Assembly: GCA_024280395.1 (NCBI GenBank)
Contig: JAJRQG010000123.1
Location: forward strand, 1 to 64,000
DNA from: Gammaproteobacteria bacterium
GTDB lineage: Bacteria; Pseudomonadota; Gammaproteobacteria; Xanthomonadales; Marinicellaceae
Length of the DNA stretch: 64,000 bases
Direction of reading: 5' to 3'
Under the pieces are notes generated by a model. The model worked only from the letters and a program-made list of their open reading frames with translations. It searched no databases and had not been told where the DNA came from. Shown piece after piece: positions 27,947 to 36,536 of the stretch (the stretch's first letter is position 1; every line of letters begins with the position of its first letter). Both the position numbers and the translations under genes were made by a program.

Positions 27947-28972
27947 ATGTCAATCTACAATCACCGAGAGAATTACCCCAAGGGATCATTGGTTCAATTT
28001 GAAATCGAGTCAGAAATCCTCAAAGACAACCCTTTAAAAGATCCGCACACAAGAATTGTTTATGTGTATCTGCCAGCTGATTATGATGAAAAGGCGGTTG
28101 ACTTGCCAGTTATGTATTATTTAGCAGCTTATACCAATAGTGGCACTGGTGTGGTTGGGTGGAAAGCTTTTGGGGAAAATATTACTGAAAGATTAGATAG
28201 GTTGATAGCTGAAGGCAAGTTGGGACCAACTGTTGTAGTAATGCCTGATTGTTTCACCTGCTTGGGGGGCAACCAGTATATTGATTCACCCGCGATTGGC
28301 AATTATGCATCATTTATTGTAGAAGAAGTAGTGCCTGTTGTTGAAGAAAACTTTAGCATTAAAAAAGGCATGCAACATCGAGCCGTTTTAGGAAAATCAT
28401 CCGGTGGTTTTGCTGCGATTCGTTTTGCCATGGATTTTCCTGGATTTTGGGGAGCGGTCGCCAATCAGTCTGGTGATGCTGGATTTGATGTGTTGTATCA
28501 AAGAGACTTCCCGACGGTTGCCAATGTGTTGGCTAATTATAAAGGCGATATCAATCATTTTATTAAAAGATTTTGGAAGGCCAAGAAAACTAATGGTTCT
28601 GATATCTTAACTTTAATGATGATTTGTATGGCAGCCACTTATGATCCGCAAGATGAAATCGAACTGCCTTTTGATCTAAACACTTGTGAAATCAAACCTG
28701 AGAGATGGCAAAACTGGTTGGATAATGATCCTGTTAATTTGGTAAAACACAACATCAAAGCACTGCAACAACTCAATGGTTTGTTTATGGACTGCGGAAG
28801 TCGTGATCAGTTTATGATTCATTATGGTATGCGTAGATTGTCCAAACAATTGGAGAAATTCAATATCGAACACAGCTATGAAGAATTCAATGGCACACAC
28901 TCTAGTATTGATTACCGACTGGATATTTCATTGCCATATTTGTATGAAAAAATTAAGGTAAACTCGGAATAA
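27947..28972 (+). CDS. Putative esterase (alpha/beta hydrolase, esterase-D-like)
   Basis: This is a 341-aa alpha/beta hydrolase. The nucleophile elbow is LGKSSGGFAAIRFA, the acid probably in DCGSRDQF, and the His in FNGTHSSIDYR. It resembles the Fes/YbbA/esterase-D group by the N-terminal strand VYVYLPADYDEKAVDLPVMYYL. No signal peptide is present, so it is cytoplasmic. It starts immediately after the rluC stop and is probably co-transcribed. Its stop codon (28970-28972) lies inside the first unit of a 22-bp repeat array. Confidence 0.85.
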   Translation: MSIYNHRENYPKGSLVQFEIESEILKDNPLKDPHTRIVYVYLPADYDEKAVDLPVMYYLAAYTNSGTGVVGWKAFGENITERLDRLIAEGKLGPTVVVMPDCFTCLGGNQYIDSPAIGNYASFIVEEVVPVVEENFSIKKGMQHRAVLGKSSGGFAAIRFAMDFPGFWGAVANQSGDAGFDVLYQRDFPTVANVLANYKGDINHFIKRFWKAKKTNGSDILTLMMICMAATYDPQDEIELPFDLNTCEIKPERWQNWLDNDPVNLVKHNIKALQQLNGLFMDCGSRDQFMIHYGMRRLSKQLEKFNIEHSYEEFNGTHSSIDYRLDISLPYLYEKIKVNSE

Positions 28973-29092
28973 TATGGCGCCTAACTCGGATTAAGCTAGT
29001 GTGAAACTCGGATTAAGCTAGTGTGAAACTCGGATTAAAGATGTGTATAACTCGGATTAAAGACCTGTATAACTCGGATTAATGTTGTTATT
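28961..29092 (+). repeat. Six-unit tandem array with exact 22-bp period
   Basis: Units start at 28961, 28983, 29005, 29027, 29049 and 29071. Each begins with the 12-bp core AACTCGGATTAA (first copy AACTCGGAATAA), followed by 10 more variable bases. Units 2 and 3 are identical. The array starts within the esterase stop codon and ends 44 bp before the DUF4143 ATPase ATG. Confidence 0.95.
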
Positions 29093-29136
29093 TTGGCCTT
29101 GCCAATGTATCATGTCCCTGATTCAAAGGGAAAAAT

Positions 29137-30387
29137 ATGTTTAAAAGAAATTTAGAAACCCTGATAAAAGAACTGTTAGATGAATTTAGGATTGTCTATT
29201 TAACAGGTCCGCGTCAGTCAGGAAAAACCACCTTGGTTCAATTAGTTGGAAAAAACTTAGATATGAGATACTTAACACTGGATGATAAGGCAGTATTATC
29301 AGCCGTAGAAAATGATCCGCAAAGTTTTATTCAATCATTTAAAAACCAAAATATTGTACTTGATGAATTCCAATATTCACCTCAACTCATTCCTGCAATT
29401 AAACAAGCATCAGACCAATTAAGCAATAAACACAAAGGAAAATTTTTATTAACGGGTTCTGCTGATATTTTCAAATCTGCAAAAGTTCAAGAAGCGTTAC
29501 CAGGTCACATGGCAAGATTGGAGTTGTATCCATTATCAATTTCTGAATTAACACAACAACCAATTAATATTATTGATTACTTGATTACTGGTCATTTTGA
29601 TAATGGCAGTGATTTAACCGTGTCAAAACAACAAGTCGCCGACTGGATAATTAATGGTGGTTATCCAGAAGTTCAGAGTAAAAGCCACAAAGGTCAATCA
29701 ATGTGGTTCAAGTCCTACTTGCAAGGCCGTTTGTTAAAAGATTTTGAAACTTTATATACTGCCCGAGGAGATTATCAAGCCAAATTGTCTGCATTGATTG
29801 CCTATTTGTCTGGTTTGTGTGGAAACCTGCTTAAATATGCCAATGTTTCAAATGATTTAGAAATAGATGATAAATCAGTGAAAACATACATTAATATATT
29901 AGAGTTGATGTTTATTGTGAAAACCGTACCAGCCTATTTAAAAAATAGAGCAAAAAGACAAGCAACAAGAATGCCTAAATTACACTTTGTCGATACGGGA
30001 TTAGCCTGTTATTTGTTGGGGCTGAAAAAGTATGAACAACTGGTTTATAGTCAATATTTTGGTGGTTTATTTGAGAATTTGGTTTTTATGGAGTTAACCA
30101 AGCATACGCAATGGGCTATAAATGATGTCTCACTTTATCACTTTAGGGATAAGCGTAAAAACGAAGTAGACATAGTATTGGAACAAAATAATGGTCAAAT
30201 AATTGGTGTAGAAATTAAAGCTTCTTCAACAGTTGGTATAAAAGATTTTAAAGGCTTAACTAAACTGGCTGAATTTGCCGGGAATAAATTTAGCCATGGC
30301 GTTGTGTTTTATACAGGTGCAAATATTTTACCTTTTCACCAAGGAGAAATTAAAATGTATGCTTTGCCGATTGGGTTGTTAAAATAA
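29137..30387 (+). CDS. AAA ATPase with DUF4143 domain
   Basis: The 416-aa protein belongs to the AAA_14/DUF4143 group. Walker A is GPRQSGKTTL (~residue 24), Walker B IVLDEFQYSP, sensor LLTGSAD; the DUF4143 part contains HFVDTGLACYLLGL. The C terminus holds a nuclease-like strand set NEVDIVLEQ ... GVEIKAS that resembles PD-(D/E)xK folds. An AAAGGGA lies upstream of the ATG. Its stop shares a base with the start of the SUKH gene, so the pair is translationally coupled. These ATPases are common in variable regions; their role is not settled. Confidence 0.9.
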   Translation: MFKRNLETLIKELLDEFRIVYLTGPRQSGKTTLVQLVGKNLDMRYLTLDDKAVLSAVENDPQSFIQSFKNQNIVLDEFQYSPQLIPAIKQASDQLSNKHKGKFLLTGSADIFKSAKVQEALPGHMARLELYPLSISELTQQPINIIDYLITGHFDNGSDLTVSKQQVADWIINGGYPEVQSKSHKGQSMWFKSYLQGRLLKDFETLYTARGDYQAKLSALIAYLSGLCGNLLKYANVSNDLEIDDKSVKTYINILELMFIVKTVPAYLKNRAKRQATRMPKLHFVDTGLACYLLGLKKYEQLVYSQYFGGLFENLVFMELTKHTQWAINDVSLYHFRDKRKNEVDIVLEQNNGQIIGVEIKASSTVGIKDFKGLTKLAEFAGNKFSHGVVFYTGANILPFHQGEIKMYALPIGLLK

Positions 30388-30857
30388 TGGACATTAAAGA
30401 GTTGGTCAAGAGATTTGATAATGGTGTAACAGAAGATTATGGACATTATTGCCAAAAAGTTTGCAAACCCACTAAAAAAAGTATTCAAGTCATTAATCAA
30501 TACTTGGGTATGGAAGTTCCTAAATCATTGATTGAGTTTTTAAGACTAAGTCATACAGCAACTTCTTGGTTTGCAAGTTTTGGAGAGGACTTTAAAAATC
30601 CTGTGCATGTGTTGCAACGTAATCGTCGTTTAAGAAAAATTCGAAGAAGAGTTATTGGATGTAGAGGCAAATGGGAATATGTGTTTCCCAAAAATTTGGT
30701 CGCTTTTAATTTCGAATTTGATGGTGATAACTGTTGTTTTGATTTATCTAAATACAATAAAACAACAGGAGAGTATAAAATAGTGTACTGGGCGTCACCT
30801 CGAATTGTTGGAGATGAATACGATAAAGGCTTTCCGTCATTTATGAAAAAAGAATAA
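30387..30857 (+). CDS. SMI1/KNR4 (SUKH) domain protein
   Basis: This 156-aa protein has SUKH hallmarks: VPKSLIEFLRLSHTATSWF early, then FNFEFDGDNCCFDLSK and YWASPRIVG near the C terminus. SUKH proteins are frequent immunity proteins against polymorphic toxins. No toxin gene is visible here, so it may instead be an orphan immunity protein or a partner of the ATPase whose stop codon it overlaps by one base. Confidence 0.8.
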   Translation: MDIKELVKRFDNGVTEDYGHYCQKVCKPTKKSIQVINQYLGMEVPKSLIEFLRLSHTATSWFASFGEDFKNPVHVLQRNRRLRKIRRRVIGCRGKWEYVFPKNLVAFNFEFDGDNCCFDLSKYNKTTGEYKIVYWASPRIVGDEYDKGFPSFMKKE

Positions 30858-30935
30858 AAATATTTTAGAAGATAGCGTAATATATCAATTAACTTGGTGT
30901 AAAATTTAAATAACAATTCAACAAGGACTTAACCT

Positions 30936-31925
30936 ATGCTCACTTTTTTACAATACGTCGGTGGTTTTATAATCGCCATTATTATTATACTTTTTATTGG
31001 CTATCTTTATTTAAAAATAAAGTTTGGGAAGCTACTTGGGGTTGACCCAGATAATGTGCCAATGATGGTACATTTAAATGAAGACCTCGTTACTCCGCAA
31101 TGGCTTGAAAAGCCCAAATCTATTAAGCTAATTAAACAATTGGAAAATTTAGGTTTTGTCAGAGGAAAGCCTTATCGGATACTAGAAATGCATGGTGTTT
31201 CTCTTTTTAGTCTGTTCAATAATGGTTACACTGCTGTAGTGTACACTCATCCTGTGGTAGGTCTTTGGACGGATATTGTTTTTGAGACAAAGGATGAGTA
31301 TCATTATACAGCTACAAATGCTCCAATGGGAGGTGAAATAAATACCTCGCCCAAAGACATTAAAATTTCTGATCCAAGTGCAAGTGTAGAAAAGCTCTAT
31401 TCATTGATTAGTGAGCAAACCCAAGATAAACAAGCAATATTGGTTAACAATGATAACTTTAGAGTGTTTTTTGAAAATGCTTATAAAAGAGAAATGTCTT
31501 GGAAAGCATCTCAAGGAGGTATTACGCGTGAAGAGTTTAGTGAAATTGGAAAAAATGCGAAAATTAAGATAACAGAATCCAACTCAGAGAAAGCTTTCAT
31601 CGATACGAAGTTACAAGAGTTAGAAGACTGGAACGAATATGGGATTGTTGAATTTTATAAAGACAATGGAGAAGATGAATACAACGGGAATGTATTCATA
31701 GTACCTGAAACTTCATACCCATGTGCCTTCATTCATTATATGGAGCAACAGGAGATGATAGAAGATGAGCAAGTGGATGAATTGTGTCAAATGTTAAAAG
31801 ATAAATCCATTAGTAAAATTTTTGAGACAATTAATAACTCATTATCTTCTGAACTTAGAGCGAATAAAATAGGTAAAATTACATACCCTGTTAAGGCCGA
31901 TGTTTATTTAAAAAAATGGGATTGA
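30936..31925 (+). CDS. Membrane-anchored protein of unknown function
   Basis: The 329-aa protein has one N-terminal transmembrane helix (GGFIIAIIIILFIGYLYL) and a long soluble region without motifs I recognise. The soluble part is rich in acidic and aromatic residues and could form two mixed alpha/beta domains. An AAGGAC precedes the ATG. It lies 78 bp after the SUKH gene and may belong to the same accessory group. Confidence 0.7.
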   Translation: MLTFLQYVGGFIIAIIIILFIGYLYLKIKFGKLLGVDPDNVPMMVHLNEDLVTPQWLEKPKSIKLIKQLENLGFVRGKPYRILEMHGVSLFSLFNNGYTAVVYTHPVVGLWTDIVFETKDEYHYTATNAPMGGEINTSPKDIKISDPSASVEKLYSLISEQTQDKQAILVNNDNFRVFFENAYKREMSWKASQGGITREEFSEIGKNAKIKITESNSEKAFIDTKLQELEDWNEYGIVEFYKDNGEDEYNGNVFIVPETSYPCAFIHYMEQQEMIEDEQVDELCQMLKDKSISKIFETINNSLSSELRANKIGKITYPVKADVYLKKWD

Positions 31926-31945
31926 TTTGGTCATTTGTTTTTTAT

Positions 31946-31975
31946 GTTGGGTTTCGTACGCTTAGCTCAACCTAC
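31946..31975 (-). repeat. Dispersed-repeat-like imperfect palindrome
   Basis: On the minus strand it reads GTAGGTTGAGCTAAGCGT... and ends with AAACCCAAC. This resembles a dispersed intergenic repeat type I know from many bacteria (GTAGGTTG...GAAACCCAAC). Only one copy is seen in this window. Confidence 0.5.
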
Positions 31976-32089
31976 AAGTAAGTATTAAATATTAATAGAT
32001 TATACTCTGAGAAAGTTTTACAATACAAAATGGCTTGAATTTTGCCGATTCGCACACATTTTAAGATACAAATAATCAAAGAGAATTAA

Positions 32090-32680
32090 ATGAACATTTC
32101 CGTAGATCCAAAAGCACAAGAGTTTTTAGCCGATGTGATTAATAAACACGATGTTGATGATTTACATTTGCAAGTGATGGTAAAAAACCCTGGTACACCA
32201 ATAGCTGATTGTTTTTTAAACTTTTGCGAGCGCGATGAAGTGCCACAAGATGTTTATGAGTTTAAACAATCCACCTACAGTTTGTTTGTTTCTAAACAGG
32301 ATGAGAAGTATTTGGATGAAGCCTCTATTGAATATGAGGAGTCAGATACTGGTGGTCAATTAAACATTAAAGCCCCAAAATTAAAAGGCAAGAAACCTGA
32401 TGTTGATGCACCTTTACATGATAGAGTGCAGTATTTTATTGATTCCGAATTGAACCCGTCACTAGCGATGCATGGAGGTAATGCCAAGCTAACTTCCATT
32501 GATGATGGCTATGCATTTATTGAATTTGGCGGCGGTTGTAATGGGTGTGGCATGGCTGGACAAACCTTGTCCATGGGCATGGAAACCAAACTACTGCGCC
32601 AATTTCCTGAATTGAAAGGTTTGATGGATGGAACAGATCATTCTACAGGTGAAAATCCTTATTATAAACCGGAAGCCTAG
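32090..32680 (+). CDS. nfuA: Fe-S biogenesis protein NfuA
   Basis: NfuA is a scaffold/carrier that delivers [4Fe-4S] clusters to apoproteins. The N-terminal ~100 residues are the degenerate A-type domain and the C-terminal half is the NifU-like domain with cluster ligands CNGCGMAGQTL (CxxC). The opening of this domain, YFIDSELNPSLAMHGGNAKL, is typical. The length of 196 aa is normal. A thioredoxin-like gene starts 2 bp after the stop. Confidence 0.95.
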   Translation: MNISVDPKAQEFLADVINKHDVDDLHLQVMVKNPGTPIADCFLNFCERDEVPQDVYEFKQSTYSLFVSKQDEKYLDEASIEYEESDTGGQLNIKAPKLKGKKPDVDAPLHDRVQYFIDSELNPSLAMHGGNAKLTSIDDGYAFIEFGGGCNGCGMAGQTLSMGMETKLLRQFPELKGLMDGTDHSTGENPYYKPEA

Positions 32681-32682
32681 TA

Positions 32683-33504
32683 ATGTCTGAGTTTGCAAAA
32701 GCTGTCACAGCTGGTGAATTTGAATTAGAGGTCATCGAGAAGTCAAAAACGGTTCCTGTGCTGATTGATTTTTGGGCTGAATGGTGTGCACCTTGTAAGC
32801 AGCTTATGCCTATGCTGCACCAGATTGTAGAGTCTCTTAATGGTTCTGTACACCTAGCCACAATTGACACAGATGCCGAACAAGAGTTGGCGGTGAATTA
32901 CGGTATTCGCTCTTTGCCAACAGTGTTATTAATGCAAAACGGAGAAATTGTTGAACAATTTATGGGCGTTCAACCTGAGTCCGAAATTCGCAAGTTGTTA
33001 GAACCGCATTTGACACTTGACGAAATCAATGCAGAGGAAGTTGCAACTAGTGCATCAGAGGACATGCAAAAAGCGATGGAATTAATTAATCAAGGTCAAA
33101 TATTGGAAGCCATACCTTATTTACAATCTGACAGTTCTTTTGATGGAAAGTTATTGTTAATCAAAATATATTTAGAGGAAGGGGAAGTAGATAAAGCGAT
33201 TGAATCATTTGCAAGTCTTGATTCGGACGATAAACAAAAACCACAAGCTAAAAGTATGAAAATCACATTGGATTTAATCCAATTGGCCAATAAGCATGAA
33301 GATGAGTCTTTTCGAACAGCAATTCAAGCAACAATTTCAATTAATCCACTACAAGGAATAGAACTGTTGCTTGGTTTATTGGCTAATCACAAAGGTGATA
33401 AAAGGGAACCTATAAAACAAAGCTTGATTTCTGCCTTTGGATTAATAGAAGATGTTAAACTTGTCTCACAATTAAGGCGCAAAATGGCGTCATTGATATT
33501 TTAA
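32683..33504 (+). CDS. cnoX: Thioredoxin-fold co-chaperone CnoX (YbbN)
   Basis: The 273-aa protein joins a thioredoxin domain with active site WAEWCAPCKQ to a C-terminal TPR-like region (AMELINQGQILEAIPYL). This is the CnoX layout, a holdase that protects proteins under chlorine stress and passes them to GroEL. It keeps a CxxC pair, unlike E. coli YbbN (SxxC). It is coupled to nfuA, linking redox damage and Fe-S repair. Confidence 0.88.
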   Translation: MSEFAKAVTAGEFELEVIEKSKTVPVLIDFWAEWCAPCKQLMPMLHQIVESLNGSVHLATIDTDAEQELAVNYGIRSLPTVLLMQNGEIVEQFMGVQPESEIRKLLEPHLTLDEINAEEVATSASEDMQKAMELINQGQILEAIPYLQSDSSFDGKLLLIKIYLEEGEVDKAIESFASLDSDDKQKPQAKSMKITLDLIQLANKHEDESFRTAIQATISINPLQGIELLLGLLANHKGDKREPIKQSLISAFGLIEDVKLVSQLRRKMASLIF

Positions 33505-33528
33505 TACGAAAATTTAAAAGGTAAAAAC

Positions 33529-34074
33529 ATGAGAAAAATCTTAATTATATTGTCTTTAATGCTGGTTGTCAGTGCTCAAGCACAAGTTGCTAAAAAAATT
33601 GTAAAAGTCGTAAAAAAACCACCTTATACTTCCCGCTTATTTCAAAGTGGTAATGTTTATATTGGTGGCCAACCCGAGTATCATGATTTTGAGCTGCTTA
33701 AAAAAGCGGGCTTTACCCGTGTCATTAATATGCGGACACCAGATGAAATGAAAGGGTTGAAATTTTACGAAGATTACTTGTTGAAAAAAGCCGATATACC
33801 CTATAATTTTATTCCCATTGGAGGAAAAGACAATCCTTATTCTCCTGAAAAATTGGCAGAGTTTGCAAGCGCATTGGAAAGCGCGGGTGATGGGAAAGTG
33901 TTAATGCATTGTCGTTCTGGTCACCGTGCTTCACAATTGTGGGCGGCATATTTAGTTAAATACAAAGGAAAAACTCCTGATGAGGCACTAGAGATGGTCA
34001 GCGATATGGGTTGGTGGCCAATGCCTATGGAAACACTGCTTGGTAAAAAACTGCATGTAACTATAGAAAAATAG
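33529..34074 (+). CDS. Exported protein phosphatase-like (DUF442/BLH type)
   Basis: Signal peptide MRKILIILSLMLVVSAQAQ, then a ~150-residue dual-specificity-phosphatase-like fold: GNVYIGGQPEYHDFELLKKAGFTRVINMR and the P-loop HCRSGHRAS. The P-loop has four rather than five residues between Cys and Arg, as in the DUF442 / beta-lactamase-hydrolase-like family. It is probably periplasmic; the substrate is unknown. Confidence 0.85.
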   Translation: MRKILIILSLMLVVSAQAQVAKKIVKVVKKPPYTSRLFQSGNVYIGGQPEYHDFELLKKAGFTRVINMRTPDEMKGLKFYEDYLLKKADIPYNFIPIGGKDNPYSPEKLAEFASALESAGDGKVLMHCRSGHRASQLWAAYLVKYKGKTPDEALEMVSDMGWWPMPMETLLGKKLHVTIEK

Positions 34075-34088
34075 CGAGGTAATTAATC

Positions 34089-34799
34089 ATGAGTAATCCG
34101 CCAGAAATCAATATTATTCCTGCTTTTGCTGTTCCTTTTGGGGCATCATTTTTGGCAGATTGTGGTGCCATGAACCTGGCTTTGAAAGAGCTGTTTTTAT
34201 TTCGCGAAACTGAACAATACAGAAACAAAACCCGCAATTCAAACGAAACGGATTTGGTTTTTGAAAGTAATTTTGATTTGTTTACTTGGCAGCAAAAATG
34301 TGTACAAGATTTAAAAAAATTCATGACTTCTTGTGTTTTAGAAACCATTGGCATGGTCAACAAGTACAAAAGAAGTACTGTTGAAGAGTTTGATATTTAT
34401 GCGGACGCCTGGTATCACATTACTCGTAAAGGTGGGTATTTTACCAACCATAATCACCCAATGGCATCTTGGTCAGCAGTTTATTGTATTGCTGATGGGG
34501 TCACTCCTGGCGAGCCAGAAGACTCAGGGGTTACTCGATTTTTTCATCCACAAACTGCCGCATCTACTTATTTAGATGCAGGAAATCTCAATATGTCTGA
34601 AGCACCTTTTGGTTTTGGACATCAGGTTTTTAAGCTTCAAGCGGGACAAATATTGATTTTTCCATCTTGGATATACCATGAGGTAAGTGCTTATATGGGA
34701 AACTCAGAACGCATTATCGTGGCGGCAAATTATTGGTTTAATCATCCCAATATGAATCCACAAATTGGGCCTAAAATTTATTCAGGCAAAAGGCAATAA
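34089..34799 (+). CDS. Putative 2-oxoglutarate/Fe(II) oxygenase (TIGR02466-like)
   Basis: This 236-aa protein shows the double-stranded beta-helix pattern of the TIGR02466 group: a His cluster in YFTNHNHPMASWSAVYC, and near the end QAGQILIFPSWIYHEVSAY followed by SERIIVAANYWF with His and Arg for iron and 2-oxoglutarate. No signal peptide. It starts 14 bp after the phosphatase-like gene with AGCGAGGTAA upstream. The substrate is unknown. Confidence 0.78.
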   Translation: MSNPPEINIIPAFAVPFGASFLADCGAMNLALKELFLFRETEQYRNKTRNSNETDLVFESNFDLFTWQQKCVQDLKKFMTSCVLETIGMVNKYKRSTVEEFDIYADAWYHITRKGGYFTNHNHPMASWSAVYCIADGVTPGEPEDSGVTRFFHPQTAASTYLDAGNLNMSEAPFGFGHQVFKLQAGQILIFPSWIYHEVSAYMGNSERIIVAANYWFNHPNMNPQIGPKIYSGKRQ

Positions 34800-34827
34800 C
34801 ATAGAAGCACCAAAAGGAGATAAAGTT

Positions 34828-35937
34828 TTGTTTTTTAGAAAAATATTGGCAGTATTATTGCTGTTTATGTTGAATTTCGTTTTTGCGGAAACCGTTGATG
34901 TTAATCAAACATCAATATTGGTGTCTGACACGGTGTCCAATGATTCTCTAAAACTAAGGCAAGCCTTTGCACAAATTGTTGCTAAGAGTACTGGAGAGAA
35001 TATCATTGATGTTTTGTCGAATACTGTTTTTAATTCAACAAATTTTAAAAAGGGAGTAAAACGCTCTTATTTTGAAAAAATAGATTCTAAATATTTTCAG
35101 AATAAGCAACATAAATTTTGGTTTCATCTGGTTATGGATGAAGATTTTGTGCAAAAGACCATTCAAGATGCTGGTTTTTCCTTGTTGCCACATAACAGGA
35201 AAAAAATAATGTTGTGGATTGTTAAAGAATCCATATACATCTCTAATACTGACGATAACCAACCTATTGAAGAAACAATTTTATCTTATGCCTACGAAGA
35301 TGAGTTGACAATGTATTGGGTTGTTCGTTGGGCAAAAGCACTCGGACTTGTGTTGCAAATGCCATATATCGATGAGCAAGACAGGTTAATGGTTTCTCCA
35401 GATTCTATTCAATCTTTGTCGTTCAAAGCCATTGATCAAGCCAATAATCGTTACAAAAATCAACAAAGCCTACTTGTTTATATAAAAGACACCATGCAAA
35501 ACATCAAGATTCGCTCCGGTCTAACTTTCAATGAAAACGATATGTTAATTAAACATTTTCAGGAGCAAGCAGATGCAGAAAGCTCTGTAGAAGAGGGTGA
35601 AGTGCTATATTCAGTATTGCTTGAAGTAGCTCAACAGTATGCTATCATAAATAGAATTAATCGTGAGAACCTAGAAAAACATACCGTGAGAATAGGGGTA
35701 TATGCATTAGATAACTACCAACAAGTTAATTTAATTAGGAAATACCTAACCAGTCTATCTGTCATTGATAGTTATGATATTGTATCTGCATCAAAAGGAG
35801 AACTTTTCTTTAATGTCAATATGTCAATTAATTCAGAAGCTTTTTTGCGTGTTACTCAAAGAGAAGGTGTATTGATTTATGATACTAAAAGTCCATTGAA
35901 CCAAATGTTTTTCAGCCTTGTTAAACCACTGGAATGA
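34828..35937 (+). CDS. DUF2066 family exported protein
   Basis: The track ORF begins at 34765 inside the preceding gene. A TTG at 34828 preceded by AAAAGGAG at good spacing gives a proper signal peptide (MFFRKILAVLLLFMLNFVFA), so I choose it (369 aa). DUF2066 proteins are periplasmic or inner-membrane-attached and usually sit beside hda and perM, as here. Family function is not known. Translation from TTG may keep its level low. Confidence 0.82.
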   Translation: MFFRKILAVLLLFMLNFVFAETVDVNQTSILVSDTVSNDSLKLRQAFAQIVAKSTGENIIDVLSNTVFNSTNFKKGVKRSYFEKIDSKYFQNKQHKFWFHLVMDEDFVQKTIQDAGFSLLPHNRKKIMLWIVKESIYISNTDDNQPIEETILSYAYEDELTMYWVVRWAKALGLVLQMPYIDEQDRLMVSPDSIQSLSFKAIDQANNRYKNQQSLLVYIKDTMQNIKIRSGLTFNENDMLIKHFQEQADAESSVEEGEVLYSVLLEVAQQYAIINRINRENLEKHTVRIGVYALDNYQQVNLIRKYLTSLSVIDSYDIVSASKGELFFNVNMSINSEAFLRVTQREGVLIYDTKSPLNQMFFSLVKPLE

Positions 35938-35944
35938 TTGACTC

Positions 35945-36514
35945 GTGAATTGGCTCAGTTATTTACCCAACGCGATAACGATTGCAAGAATATTTGCAAT
36001 GATTCCATTGGTGTGGTTTATGCTAGAAAAGAACTATGAATACGCTTTGTATATAGCAACTGCTGCGGGTTTTTCTGATTTGCTGGATGGTTTCTTAGCC
36101 AGAAGATTTGGTTGGGAAGGTCGATTGGGTCGAATTTTAGATCCCATTGCCGATAAGTTTATGATGCTGTGCTGTTATTTGTTGTTTGCAGTTCAAGGCT
36201 TGATCCCAAATTGGCTATTAATTGTGGTGTTGATTCGTGATATTTCTATAATTACTGGAGGTGTTTTCTACCATTATGCTATTTTAAAAGTGGACAGAGA
36301 AAGCCCGAGTTTATTGAGTAAATTTAATACTGTATTACAAATTTTATTAATCGTGGTTATTTTGTCTCACTACTCAATTTATCAGTTTAATGAAGCTTTT
36401 ATTGATGTATTGATCTATTTAGTGACTTTTTTCACTGTTGCAAGCGGTCTACATTATGTATATTATTGGTTCAACAAAGCAGTTGATGAAAATAAAAAAA
36501 TACAAAATGAATAA
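35945..36514 (+). CDS. CDP-alcohol phosphatidyltransferase family protein
   Basis: This is a 189-aa integral membrane enzyme with the CDP-alcohol transferase motif SDLLDGFLARRFGWEGRLGRILDPIADK, fully intact. The family makes phosphatidylglycerol phosphate, cardiolipin or related lipids. Its position between DUF2066 and perM-hda is conserved in gammaproteobacteria. It could be a PgsA paralog; I leave the symbol open. The start is GTG, 8 bp after the DUF2066 stop. Confidence 0.88.
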   Translation: MNWLSYLPNAITIARIFAMIPLVWFMLEKNYEYALYIATAAGFSDLLDGFLARRFGWEGRLGRILDPIADKFMMLCCYLLFAVQGLIPNWLLIVVLIRDISIITGGVFYHYAILKVDRESPSLLSKFNTVLQILLIVVILSHYSIYQFNEAFIDVLIYLVTFFTVASGLHYVYYWFNKAVDENKKIQNE

Positions 36515-36536
36515 TAGGGAAAAATAGGAGAAAGAA

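Noticed and set aside
28961-29092. CRISPR-like appearance of the 22-bp array
   Set aside because: Core 12 bp with 10-bp intervals is far too short for repeats and spacers; intervals are themselves similar, and no cas gene is near.
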